The notes beneath the pieces are model-generated. The model worked only from the letters and a program-made list of their open reading frames with translations, searched no databases and was not told the DNA's origin. From contig NZ_CP060696.1 of assembly GCF_014467055.1 (NCBI RefSeq), forward strand, positions 930,001 through 994,000: a stretch of 64,000 nt of DNA. The letters are read 5' to 3'. The position numbers and the translations under genes were made by a program. The stretch comes from Caproicibacterium amylolyticum. GTDB taxonomy: Bacteria > Bacillota > Clostridia > Oscillospirales > Acutalibacteraceae. Shown piece after piece: positions 16,592 to 23,908 of the stretch; the stretch's first letter is position 1, and each line of letters opens with the position of its first letter.

Positions 16592-17956
16592 ATGGGGAAT
16601 TCTCACTTTAACAGAAAAATCGGCAGAGCTGTGCGGGATGCGGTACGCTCCGGCCGTTTTGAGGATATTGGCCGTGTTGTAGGGGATACCATGCATGAGG
16701 TTGCGGATGAGGTAAACGAAACCTTTGGCGGGCAGCAGCCCACAGGGCATCATCCGCCGCACCCTTATGCACCGGATGGGCAGCAGAATGGTGGATACTA
16801 TGGTTACACAACGCAAACGCCGCCGCAGCAGGGGCAGCAGGCTCCGCCGCCAGAGGACCCAAACGGCTTCGTTCCACCGGAGGAACAGCCCGGCTATGTT
16901 CCGCCACAGGGACGGCCAATGTACCGTGACCCTGCTGCGTGGAAGCCAAGGCACAGCCGCAGCCGTACCCGGCACAACCCATCTGTGCGCGGACTGCCTG
17001 GCAGTGTTTCGGGTACGCTCTGCTCGGTACTTGGCACGATTATTGGTGTGCCGATGCTGATTGCAGATGTAGTGCTTGTGGCAACAGCCGCAGCCAGCGG
17101 AATCGCACTGCAGACCTTTATTATAGATGGGGCGCTTATGGCACCAATTACACTGGTATCCTTTGGCTGTGCGGGTTACGGAGGCCGTTTGCGCCGTCGG
17201 GTGCGCCGCTTTAGCCGCTATCAGGCAGCGCTGGGCGGTGCGGCGTTTGGCCGGGTTGCACAGCTGGCGGAAACTGCCGGTGAAACACCGGCCCGCACAG
17301 TGAAAGACCTGAAAAAAATGATAACGGTCGGGGTATATCCCAACGGCCATTTTAACCAGGATGAAACTTGCTTCATGATTGATGATGAAACTTATCAGGA
17401 ATACTTGGATGCGGAAAAAAGCCATTTGGTGAAAGAGCAAGCTGCCCGTGCGGAGGAAGAAAAAAAGAAAGCAGACCCCAAAAGCGCAGAGTTGGAAGCA
17501 GTTCGCCGCGAGGGAAACGAGTATCTGCTGGAAATCCGTGCAGCAAATGATGAAATCCCCGATGAGGTTGTTTCCGGCAAGCTGTACCAGCTGGAAAATG
17601 TAACAGGACGTATTTTTCAGTGTGTAGAGCAGCATCCGGCAAAGTTGCCGGATATCCGTAAATTCATGCGGTATTACCTGCCGACTACCTTGAAATTGGT
17701 CAAATCTTATCAGGAATTTGACAAACAGCCAGTGCAGGGTGAAAACATCCGCAAGGCAAAAGACGAAATCGAGCACGCGCTGGATACCATTAATACAGCG
17801 TTCGCAAATTTGCTGGACAGTTTGTTTGCAGATGACGCATTTGATGTTTCTACAGATATTTCTACGTTGGAAACAATGCTTAAGCAGGAGGGTCTGACCG
17901 GCAGTGACTTCAAACAGCCGCCGGAGGAAGAAGCTCCCGAAATCAAACTGAGTTAA
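16592..17956 (+). CDS. xpaC: XpaC family protein (5-bromo-4-chloroindolyl phosphate hydrolysis)
   Basis: The 454-residue protein has a short helical N-terminus, a Pro/Gln-rich linker (about 48-130) and two hydrophobic segments (about 140-168 and 172-196). A cytosolic alpha-helical half follows, with a charged coil near 280-310 (AARAEEEKKKADPK). The second half, from ARTVKDLKKMI onward, matches the XpaC layout. The family is named from a Bacillus phenotype of indolyl-phosphate hydrolysis, and its biochemical role is unclear. It usually travels with telA, which is found two genes downstream. ATG 16592 is chosen because GGAGG lies just upstream; the frame starts four codons earlier. Confidence 0.75.
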   Translation: MGNSHFNRKIGRAVRDAVRSGRFEDIGRVVGDTMHEVADEVNETFGGQQPTGHHPPHPYAPDGQQNGGYYGYTTQTPPQQGQQAPPPEDPNGFVPPEEQPGYVPPQGRPMYRDPAAWKPRHSRSRTRHNPSVRGLPGSVSGTLCSVLGTIIGVPMLIADVVLVATAAASGIALQTFIIDGALMAPITLVSFGCAGYGGRLRRRVRRFSRYQAALGGAAFGRVAQLAETAGETPARTVKDLKKMITVGVYPNGHFNQDETCFMIDDETYQEYLDAEKSHLVKEQAARAEEEKKKADPKSAELEAVRREGNEYLLEIRAANDEIPDEVVSGKLYQLENVTGRIFQCVEQHPAKLPDIRKFMRYYLPTTLKLVKSYQEFDKQPVQGENIRKAKDEIEHALDTINTAFANLLDSLFADDAFDVSTDISTLETMLKQEGLTGSDFKQPPEEEAPEIKLS

Positions 17957-17973
17957 CTTGGAAAGGTGCGCTT

Positions 17974-18498
17974 ATGGAGTGCCGAATCTATTCTTTATAT
18001 TTATGTGTGAAAGATATGGAGCGTGCGGTTGCTTTTTATGAAGACTTTTTTGAGCAGCCTGCGGCAGTGAAAGACTCGGTTTACAGTGTCTTTGATATCC
18101 ACGGCTTTCGGCTTGGTCTGTTTGCTTATGAAAAAATGCATGAGCCGCATACATTCGGTACCAGCTGTCTGCCCAGCATTTCGGTGGAGAGCAAAGAAGT
18201 ACTTCAGTATAAACTGGAACAGCTGAAAGTTGTATTTCCAATTACAAAAATCGGTTCTAACTGGGTAGCGGAGTTTGCCGACAGTGAGGGCAATTCGATT
18301 GAACTGACTGCACCGGCAGAAAATGAGAAGGAAGCAGCAAAAGTTGCCGTATCCTGCCCTTGCAAAAGGACGAAATGTGAGCGTCGCGGGGACTGTGAAG
18401 CGTGCAGAGCGCATCATGCTGAAAAACATATGCGTACAGCCTGTGAACGTCTGCAGGAGAAGGCAGAGCGAAAACAGAGAAACAAGAAAAAATTGTGA
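17974..18498 (+). CDS. VOC (glyoxalase-like) domain protein with a Cys-rich tail
   Basis: Residues 1-118 form a single vicinal-oxygen-chelate domain (YSLYLCVKDMERAVAFYEDFF at the start, EFADSEGNSIELTAP at the end). From about residue 125 a tail follows with the pattern CPCKRTKCERRGDCEACR and nearby His, which looks like a small zinc-binding motif common in Clostridia as a separate short protein. The tail ends in Lys/Arg-rich sequence. The gene sits between xpaC and telA, 17 bases after the former, so it is probably co-transcribed. The substrate and the role of the tail are unknown. Confidence 0.7.
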   Translation: MECRIYSLYLCVKDMERAVAFYEDFFEQPAAVKDSVYSVFDIHGFRLGLFAYEKMHEPHTFGTSCLPSISVESKEVLQYKLEQLKVVFPITKIGSNWVAEFADSEGNSIELTAPAENEKEAAKVAVSCPCKRTKCERRGDCEACRAHHAEKHMRTACERLQEKAERKQRNKKKL

Positions 18499-18521
18499 AA
18501 TAAATATCAGGGAGGACCATC

Positions 18522-19655
18522 ATGAACGAAAATGAAATGCCTACGCTGGAACTTACCCTAGACCCCACCCCTGCGCCTGCCGCGCCGACACTTCAGACCG
18601 CACCGGCAAAGCCGGAAATGAATGTGGCGCAGGAGCCGCAGCTGACTCCGGCAGAGCAGAAGATGGTGAACGACTTTGCCGCGAAAATTGACCTGACAAA
18701 CAGCGCGCAGGTGCTGCAGTACGGTGCAGGCGCACAGAAAAAGATGGCAGACTTTTCAGAAAGTGCGCTGGACAATGTGCGTACAAAAGACCTCGGTGAA
18801 GTGGGGCAGATGCTTTCCGGCGTGGTAACGGAACTGAAAAGCTTTGATGTCAGCGAAGAGGATAAGGGCTTTTTTGCGCGCTTTAAGCGAGCGGGCAACA
18901 AACTGACCGCCATGAAAGCCCGTTATGCCACAGCAGAAGCAAACGTGGACAAAATCTGTGATGCACTGGAAGCACATCAAGTGCAGCTGCTCAAGGATAT
19001 TTCTACATTGGATAAAATGTACGATGTCAACAAGACTTACTTTAAAGAACTTTCCATGTATCTGTTGGCGGGCAAGCAGAGGCTCGCGCAGGTGCGTGCG
19101 GAGGATTTGCCGGCTTTGCAGCAGAAAGCCCAGCAAAGCGGTTTGCCGGAGGATGCGCAGGCGGCAAATGACCTTTCCAGCATGTGCAACCGCTTTGAAA
19201 AGAAACTGCATGATTTGGAACTGACCCGCATGGTTTCCATTCAGATGGCACCGCAGCTTCGCTTGGTGCAGAACAATGACCTGTTGATGAGTGATAAGAT
19301 TCAATCCACCATTGTCAATACCATTCCACTTTGGAAGAGCCAGATGGTGCTGGCTCTCGGCGTGGAACATTCCGCACAGGCAGCGAAGGCCCAGCGAGAG
19401 GTAACAGATATGACGAATGAACTGCTGCGTAAAAATGCGGATACGCTCAAAATGGCGACGATTGACACACAGCGCGAGTCCGAGCGCGGCATTGTTGATA
19501 TTGAAACACTGCAGCATACCAATGAAACTTTGATTTCCACTTTGGATGAAGTCATGCAGATTCAACAGGAAGGCCGCGAGAAGCGCGCCCAGGCGGAGCA
19601 GGAGCTTGGCAAGCTGGAAAGCGACCTGAAGAACAAGCTGCTGCAGCTGCGCTGA
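18522..19655 (+). CDS. telA: TelA-like toxic anion resistance protein
   Basis: The 377-residue protein is almost fully alpha-helical. It has a Pro/Ala-rich N-terminus and then the TelA/KlaB pattern (DFSESALDNVRTKDLGEVG, MYLLAGKQRL, VSIQMAPQLRLVQNNDLLM, QSTIVNTIPLWKSQM). Homologues are linked to tellurite and cell-wall-active compound tolerance; the mechanism is not established. GGGAGG precedes the ATG. The gene is the third of the xpaC cluster. Confidence 0.88.
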   Translation: MNENEMPTLELTLDPTPAPAAPTLQTAPAKPEMNVAQEPQLTPAEQKMVNDFAAKIDLTNSAQVLQYGAGAQKKMADFSESALDNVRTKDLGEVGQMLSGVVTELKSFDVSEEDKGFFARFKRAGNKLTAMKARYATAEANVDKICDALEAHQVQLLKDISTLDKMYDVNKTYFKELSMYLLAGKQRLAQVRAEDLPALQQKAQQSGLPEDAQAANDLSSMCNRFEKKLHDLELTRMVSIQMAPQLRLVQNNDLLMSDKIQSTIVNTIPLWKSQMVLALGVEHSAQAAKAQREVTDMTNELLRKNADTLKMATIDTQRESERGIVDIETLQHTNETLISTLDEVMQIQQEGREKRAQAEQELGKLESDLKNKLLQLR

Positions 19656-19703
19656 TGTTTTGCCCGTCAAGAATTGTCCTAACCCAGTCAGGAGGCGTTC
19701 TTT

Positions 19704-20648
19704 TTGCCCATTAAAATACCAGATACCTTGCCGGCACGCGCTGTGCTGGAAAAAGAACATATTTTTGTGATGACCCACCGCCGCGCGCTGCATCAGGACA
19801 TCCGTCCCCTGCGTATTGCGCTGGTGAATTTGATGCCGACAAAAATCACAACGGAAACACAGATTCTGCGCTGCCTTGCCAATACACCGCTGCAGATTGA
19901 AGTGGATTTGATACAGACAGTCACGCATAAGTCCAAAAACACACCGGAAGATCATTTGCTCAATTTTTACGAGACATTTGATGATATTAAGAACCGCGTG
20001 TATGACGGCTGCATTATTACCGGTGCGCCGGTTGAACTCATGGACTATGAGCAGGTGGACTACTGGCCGGAACTGTGCCGCATTTTTGAGTGGACCAAAA
20101 CGAATGTACACTCTACTTTTCACATCTGCTGGGCAGCACAGGCGGGGCTGTATTATCACTATGGTGTTCCAAAGTACATTCTGCCGCAGAAAGTTTTCGG
20201 CGTTTTTCCGCATCACGCACTGAAAAAAAAATCCCGGCTGTTCCGCGGTTTTGACGATGTTTACTGGGTACCGCATTCCCGCCAGACCGAGGTACGCGCT
20301 GAAGATATCGAAAAGGTTCCGCAGCTTCGGATTATGTCTGTTTCTCCGGAGGTCGGTGTACACATTGTCAGCGATCAGGAAGGCCGCCAGTACTTCGTAA
20401 TGGGACATTCGGAGTATGATGTGGATACTTTGGGAACGGAGTACCGCAGAGATTTGGAAAAAGGTGTGCCGATTGCAATGCCAAAGCATTATTATCCCGG
20501 CAATGACCCTTCACGCGCGCCGGTCAACAACTGGCGTGCCACCGGACAGCTGCTGTATACGAACTGGCTTAATTACTTTGTATACCAGACAACACCGTTT
20601 GACTTGAGTGCGCTTGGCAACGATTCGCTGGACTGCGCTATGCTGTAA
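19704..20648 (+). CDS. metA: Homoserine O-acetyltransferase (MetA family)
   Basis: The 314-residue enzyme activates homoserine for methionine synthesis. The catalytic residues are visible: Cys142 (HICWAAQAG), His235 and Glu237 (MGHSEYD). Residue 111, which decides the acyl donor in this family, is Glu (ITGAPVELMD). Glu111 is the form seen in acetyl-CoA-using MetA, whereas succinyl-CoA enzymes have Gly, so O-acetylation is predicted. The start is TTG 19704, 8 nt after AGGAGG; no ATG fits. No riboswitch is visible in the 48-base gap upstream. Confidence 0.92.
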   Translation: MPIKIPDTLPARAVLEKEHIFVMTHRRALHQDIRPLRIALVNLMPTKITTETQILRCLANTPLQIEVDLIQTVTHKSKNTPEDHLLNFYETFDDIKNRVYDGCIITGAPVELMDYEQVDYWPELCRIFEWTKTNVHSTFHICWAAQAGLYYHYGVPKYILPQKVFGVFPHHALKKKSRLFRGFDDVYWVPHSRQTEVRAEDIEKVPQLRIMSVSPEVGVHIVSDQEGRQYFVMGHSEYDVDTLGTEYRRDLEKGVPIAMPKHYYPGNDPSRAPVNNWRATGQLLYTNWLNYFVYQTTPFDLSALGNDSLDCAML

Positions 20649-20660
20649 AGGAAAAAAGTT

Positions 20661-21080
20661 TTGATTATATTTGATGAAAATAAGAAATACACGAAAGAAG
20701 AACTACGCCGTTTATACGCAAGTGTGCAGTGGGAATCCGCACAGTATCCAGAGTCCCTCCAGAAAGCAATCGCTGGCTCTGATACGGCCTTTTCTGCACG
20801 GCAGGAGGATGGAACGCTTGTTGGTTTGGTAAATGTGCTGGATGACGGCGCAATGACTGCCTATATTCATTACCTGCTGGTTGATCCGTCAGTGCAGGGG
20901 CAGGGTGTTGGCCGCAGATTAATGCAGCTGGTGCTGGAAAAATACAAAGGCTATTATCGTGTTCTGCTGCTGGCTTACGCTGATAAGCGGCGCTTTTATG
21001 AGTCCTGCGGATTGACAGCGGAGGCCAATGAAGTCCCAATGTCCTGTATTCATGTGAACTTTGAGGAGGAGCATTCATGA
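20661..21080 (+). CDS. GNAT family N-acetyltransferase
   Basis: The 139-residue protein shows the acetyl-CoA loop QGQGVGRRLMQ (near residues 79-89) after the strand IHYLLVDPSV, and the C-terminal RRFYESCGLTAEANEVPM seen in small-substrate GNATs. It starts at TTG 20661 after AAAGGAAAA. Its end overlaps the next gene by four bases (ATGA). The substrate is unknown. Confidence 0.82.
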   Translation: MIIFDENKKYTKEELRRLYASVQWESAQYPESLQKAIAGSDTAFSARQEDGTLVGLVNVLDDGAMTAYIHYLLVDPSVQGQGVGRRLMQLVLEKYKGYYRVLLLAYADKRRFYESCGLTAEANEVPMSCIHVNFEEEHS

Positions 21081-21574
21081 AAGCAGCAGTTCTCTATTTC
21101 AGCAAGGGTGGCCATACAAAGAAGATGGCAGAAGCAGTTGCCGAAGGAATGCGCATGGTTGCGGGTGTACAGGCGGAGATTTTTCCACTGGACAGTATTG
21201 ATGCGGAATTCTTGAAAGAAAGTAAGGCGGTAGTGTTTGGTACGCCGACTTATTATGCCAATACCTGCTGGCAGGTAAAAAAGTGGTTTGATGAGTCCTG
21301 GGAAACAGACCTTTCCGGCAAACTGGGCGGTGCCTTTGCTACTGCGGACTATGCGCAGGGTGGTGCGGATGTTGCCCTACAGACTGTGCTTTCTCATTTG
21401 CTGGTAAAAGGAATGCTGGTGTACTCCGGCGGTTCCGCACTGGGGCAGCCATACATTCATCTGGGGCCGGTTTGTAGCAAGGAAACCTTTGAGCAAAGCA
21501 GGCCGCTGTATGTAACTTTTGGGGAGCGAATTGCGCAAAAAGCGCAGGAACTTTTTGCTAAACAAAAAAGTTGA
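21077..21574 (+). CDS. Flavodoxin-family protein
   Basis: The 165-residue protein begins MKAAVLYFSKGGHTKKMAEAV, where SKGGHTKKMA is the FMN-phosphate loop. VVFGTPTYYANT and AFATADYAQGG are the other FMN-contacting loops. It is closest to the WrbA/NAD(P)H-quinone-oxidoreductase side of the family rather than electron-carrier flavodoxins. The start overlaps the GNAT stop (ATGA), so the two are translationally coupled. Confidence 0.82.
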   Translation: MKAAVLYFSKGGHTKKMAEAVAEGMRMVAGVQAEIFPLDSIDAEFLKESKAVVFGTPTYYANTCWQVKKWFDESWETDLSGKLGGAFATADYAQGGADVALQTVLSHLLVKGMLVYSGGSALGQPYIHLGPVCSKETFEQSRPLYVTFGERIAQKAQELFAKQKS

Positions 21575-21592
21575 AAAAATTGTAGAAAACAC

Positions 21593-21621
21593 TTGACAAA
21601 ACAGAAGAGTGTCTGTATAAT
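21593..21621 (+). promoter_or_regulatory. Consensus promoter of the tRNA pair
   Basis: TTGACA at 21593-21598, 17-bp spacer, TATAAT at 21616-21621, a full consensus promoter 60 bases before tRNA-Thr, as expected for stable RNA genes. Confidence 0.9.
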
Positions 21622-21680
21622 ATATACTTGTCAGTCAGAGATAAGACAGAGCGTTAGGGTACATCTCAAGCGCTGTATAA

Positions 21681-21756
21681 GCTGGCATAGCTCAGTTGGT
21701 AGAGCAGCTGATTTGTAATCAGCAGGTCGTGAGTTCGAGTCTCTCTGCCAGCTCCA
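21681..21756 (+). tRNA. tRNA-Thr (UGU)
   Basis: A 76-nt cloverleaf: GCTGGCA/TGCCAGC acceptor stem, AGCTCAGTTGGTAGAGC D arm, anticodon TGT in the loop ATTTGTAAT, GGTTCGA-like T arm (GAGTTCGAGTC), encoded CCA at 21754-21756. Confidence 0.97.
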
Positions 21757-21792
21757 ATCTGACTGAAAAATGCGGCCTGCGGGTCGCCATAC

Positions 21793-21876
21793 GGAGGAGT
21801 TCCCGAGCGGTCAAAGGGGGCAGACTGTAAATCTGTTGCTTCGGCTTCGATGGTCCGAATCCATCCTCCTCCACCA
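21793..21876 (+). tRNA. tRNA-Tyr (GUA)
   Basis: An 84-nt cloverleaf with a long variable arm: GGAGGAG/CTCCTCC acceptor stem, anticodon GTA in GACTGTAAATC, and an encoded CCA end. It is the last chromosomal gene before the mobile element. Confidence 0.97.
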
Positions 21877-21917
21877 AACGTTGATAATGAGGCGAGTTGC
21901 GGTTGCAACTGGCCTTG

Positions 21918-22018
21918 TTATCATAAACGGATATGCTTAACATTGTAAGATGCTAAACACATCCGTTTATGATAACCTTTGCGGTGCCGTTTACACCGCA
22001 AAGAAAATTATCATAAAC
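21918..22018. repeat. Inverted and direct repeats next to tRNA-Tyr (candidate integrase arm sites)
   Basis: TTATCATAAACGGAT (21918-21932) and its exact reverse complement ATCCGTTTATGATAA (21961-21975) flank a 28-base spacer. A third half-copy, TTATCATAAAC, lies at 22008-22018. A GCGGTG/CACCGC hairpin lies between. The position right after a tRNA at the edge of the element suggests recombinase binding sites; this is inference. Confidence 0.45.
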
Positions 22019-22383
22019 TTTTAAGTCTTGCATACGAGCATGGCGAATGCTTGTCCATTGCCGGTGATCAGCCGGACAGTCCTTTCAGGGCGCACACAAT
22101 GCGGTGATGCGTTCAATGTGCAAGTATCATTGTTCCTTCCGGGATTGTTGCCGCTGACAGCTAATGTCAGTTGGTGGGAGTTGTGGCTCGCTTCAATACA
22201 GGTCATGGCCGCCCACAGGCTCTGCGCTCTCACTGTCGTGTCCTCACGGTACACGTTGACGTTTGCGCGCCGGACAGGGATTAAGATACACAAGACTTTT
22301 GGGTTTTCAAGGTTCGGTTGATTTTGAAGCAAAAAAAGAAACGGCTTCCATTCTCCTACGCCAAAGGTTAGAATGAAAGTCGC
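22019..22383. other. Unassigned stretch at the left end of the element
   Basis: No gene can be supported. A 176-codon minus-strand frame (22021-22551) and a 97-codon plus-strand frame both span it, but neither has a good ribosome site or a recognisable domain. The composition is richer in GC than the DNA that follows. It may be an old insertion remnant or a non-coding repetitive element. Confidence 0.3.
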
Positions 22384-22413
22384 TTGACAAATGTATGAAG
22401 TTAACGCTATAAT
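22384..22413 (+). promoter_or_regulatory. Promoter of a candidate small RNA
   Basis: TTGACA at 22384-22389, 18-bp spacer, TATAAT at 22408-22413. No gene starts within the next 350 bases, and a terminator follows at 22584. Confidence 0.65.
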
Positions 22414-22419
22414 ACTAGC

Positions 22420-22610
22420 GAGTAACTGCATTTCACAAGTCATAACGGTTCTCTGTAAACCTTTATGGCGCATGGTTGCTGAACGTCTGGTAAACGTACA
22501 GTAGCCTATGGATTGCATATCCAATTTCTGCTTACTTCGCCATAATACCATATTATGGTGTAGAAATCAAGTAGGAATTTTCCAACCGCCTGAAAAGGCG
22601 GTTTTTTTCT
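22420..22610 (+). ncRNA. Candidate small RNA of about 190 nt
   Basis: A strong promoter (22384-22413) and an intrinsic terminator (AACCGCC TGAAAA GGCGGTT plus T-run, 22584-22610) bracket about 190 bases with no ribosome site or useful ORF. I do not recognise the RNA family. It could be a regulatory RNA of the element, or the leader of the RHH gene with the terminator as attenuator. Confidence 0.45.
22584..22610 (+). terminator. Intrinsic terminator of the candidate small RNA
   Basis: A 7-bp GC-rich stem (AACCGCC/GGCGGTT), loop TGAAAA, then eight T. Confidence 0.85.
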
Positions 22611-22654
22611 GCTCATTTTCTTTTCGCTTACCTAATTTCTGTATTTATTATAGC

Positions 22655-22731
22655 ATGAGTACCCACATTATTCAATTGATTATTCCTCCAAAAAACTGCT
22701 GGGAAATTTGTACAGTATATGAGTACCCACA
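22655..22731. repeat. Direct repeat ATGAGTACCCACA upstream of the RHH gene
   Basis: The 13-mer ATGAGTACCCACA occurs at 22655-22667 and 22719-22731, 64 bases apart, in the AT-rich upstream region of the RHH gene. Paired sites of this kind are typical operators of ribbon-helix-helix proteins, so autoregulation is possible. Confidence 0.4.
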
Positions 22732-22774
22732 CTTTCAGAAAAGTGATATGCTTATATAAAAATGGGGGAATACT

Positions 22775-22975
22775 ATGAAAATGAGCGAAGAACAACGTCT
22801 TGTATCTCAACGAAAAGCTGTGGACAAATATCACGCAAAGCTGGATGATGTGAAAGTACGCTTCAAGAAAGGCTCCAGGGATGCTGTGCGCGCCTATGCA
22901 GTTGCGCACGGCTACAATTCTTTGCAGGATTATATCAAGCAGTTGGTGAAGGCCGACTCCGGCATTGAGGTTTAA
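22775..22975 (+). CDS. Small ribbon-helix-helix-like DNA-binding protein
   Basis: The 66-residue basic protein (MKMSEEQRLVSQRKAVDKYH) has a predicted strand DDVKVRFKKG (about 24-33), then helices SRDAVRAYAVAHGY and SLQDYIKQLVKA, the strand-helix-helix order of Arc/MetJ-type regulators. GGGGGA lies 6 nt before the ATG. The stop codon is directly followed by the first copy of the 19-bp palindrome. It could regulate itself through the ATGAGTACCCACA pair or bind the element-wide palindrome; neither is shown. Confidence 0.55.
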   Translation: MKMSEEQRLVSQRKAVDKYHAKLDDVKVRFKKGSRDAVRAYAVAHGYNSLQDYIKQLVKADSGIEV

Positions 22976-22994
22976 GTGCGACAATTTGTCGGAC
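22976..22994. repeat. ICE palindrome, copy 1
   Basis: GTGCGACAATTTGTCGGAC, directly after the stop codon of the RHH gene and before the dam promoter region. Confidence 0.85.
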
Positions 22995-23071
22995 AGGATA
23001 AATTACCTTATTCTATTGTGATTGATTTGCCTTTATGATAAAATAGAATTCTGCAAAAGGGGGCATAATTT

Positions 23072-23908
23072 ATGAAAAAAAATAAACTGGTAGCCCCTGT
23101 TTTAAAGTGGGCTGGCGGAAAGCGGCAATTATTAAGTACATTTCAGCCGTTGCTGCCCAAACGAATCACCGCATACTGCGAGCCTTTTGTAGGTGGCGGT
23201 GCATTGCTTTTCCATTTACAGCCCAATGTAGCGTATGTAAATGATATAAACAGTGACTTGATCGGTGTTTATACGGTTATCCAGAACAATGTTGAGCAAT
23301 TAATTTCTATCCTTTCTGCTTTCAAAAATGAAGCGGAAGAATTTTATGCAGTCAGAGATTGGGACAGGGACAGGGACAAATACGATTCCCTTTCAGAAAC
23401 CGAAAAGGCTGCACGAATTCTGTATCTGAACAAAACGTGTTACAATGGTCTGTATCGTGTAAACAATGCAGGCGAATTCAATTCTCCTTTTGGAAATTAT
23501 CGTAATCCAAATATTGTAAACGCACCAGTGCTGCGTGCAGTTAGCAAATATTTAAATACCGCAGAGTTACATTTGTCTGCTCACGATTATGTGGAAACAG
23601 TGCAAGCACTTCCCAGAGGCGCGTTCGTTTATCTGGATCCACCATATGATCCGGTTTCTGTAACTTCAAACTTCACCGGATATGCCAAAGGAGGTTTTTC
23701 CCGTGAGGAGCAGATTCGGCTGCGTGAAACTTGTGATGCTTTAACCGCCCGTGGCATTAAATTCATGCTCTCAAATTCTGCTACTGAATTTATTCTAGAC
23801 CAGTATGCCGATTATCATATTACGATTGTAAAAGCAAAGCGATCCATAAATTCCGTGGCTGCAAGGCGCGGTGACGTGGATGAAGTGGTGGTAAGGAATT
23901 ATGAGTAA
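23072..23908 (+). CDS. dam: DNA adenine methylase (Dam/D12 class)
   Basis: The 278-residue N6-adenine methyltransferase is of the alpha class: SAM motif LKWAGGKRQLL (11-21) with EPFVGGGALLF (37-47), then catalytic motif LDPPYDP (188-194). The C-terminal SINSVAARRGDVDEVVVRNY is typical of this family. It overlaps the next gene, a restriction enzyme, by 8 bases, so it is the protecting partner of a type II system. The target may be GATC or a related site but is not determined. The -10 region is near 23036 (TATGATAAAAT). Confidence 0.92.
   Translation: MKKNKLVAPVLKWAGGKRQLLSTFQPLLPKRITAYCEPFVGGGALLFHLQPNVAYVNDINSDLIGVYTVIQNNVEQLISILSAFKNEAEEFYAVRDWDRDRDKYDSLSETEKAARILYLNKTCYNGLYRVNNAGEFNSPFGNYRNPNIVNAPVLRAVSKYLNTAELHLSAHDYVETVQALPRGAFVYLDPPYDPVSVTSNFTGYAKGGFSREEQIRLRETCDALTARGIKFMLSNSATEFILDQYADYHITIVKAKRSINSVAARRGDVDEVVVRNYE

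Noticed and set aside
18756..20489. 577-codon minus-strand frame opposite telA and metA
   Set aside because: It spans two recognised plus-strand genes and their gap; it exists because of their codon usage.
22021..22551. 176-codon minus-strand frame at the left end of the ICE
   Set aside because: No ribosome site or domain, and it runs across the promoter and most of the candidate small RNA. Recorded as unassigned sequence instead.
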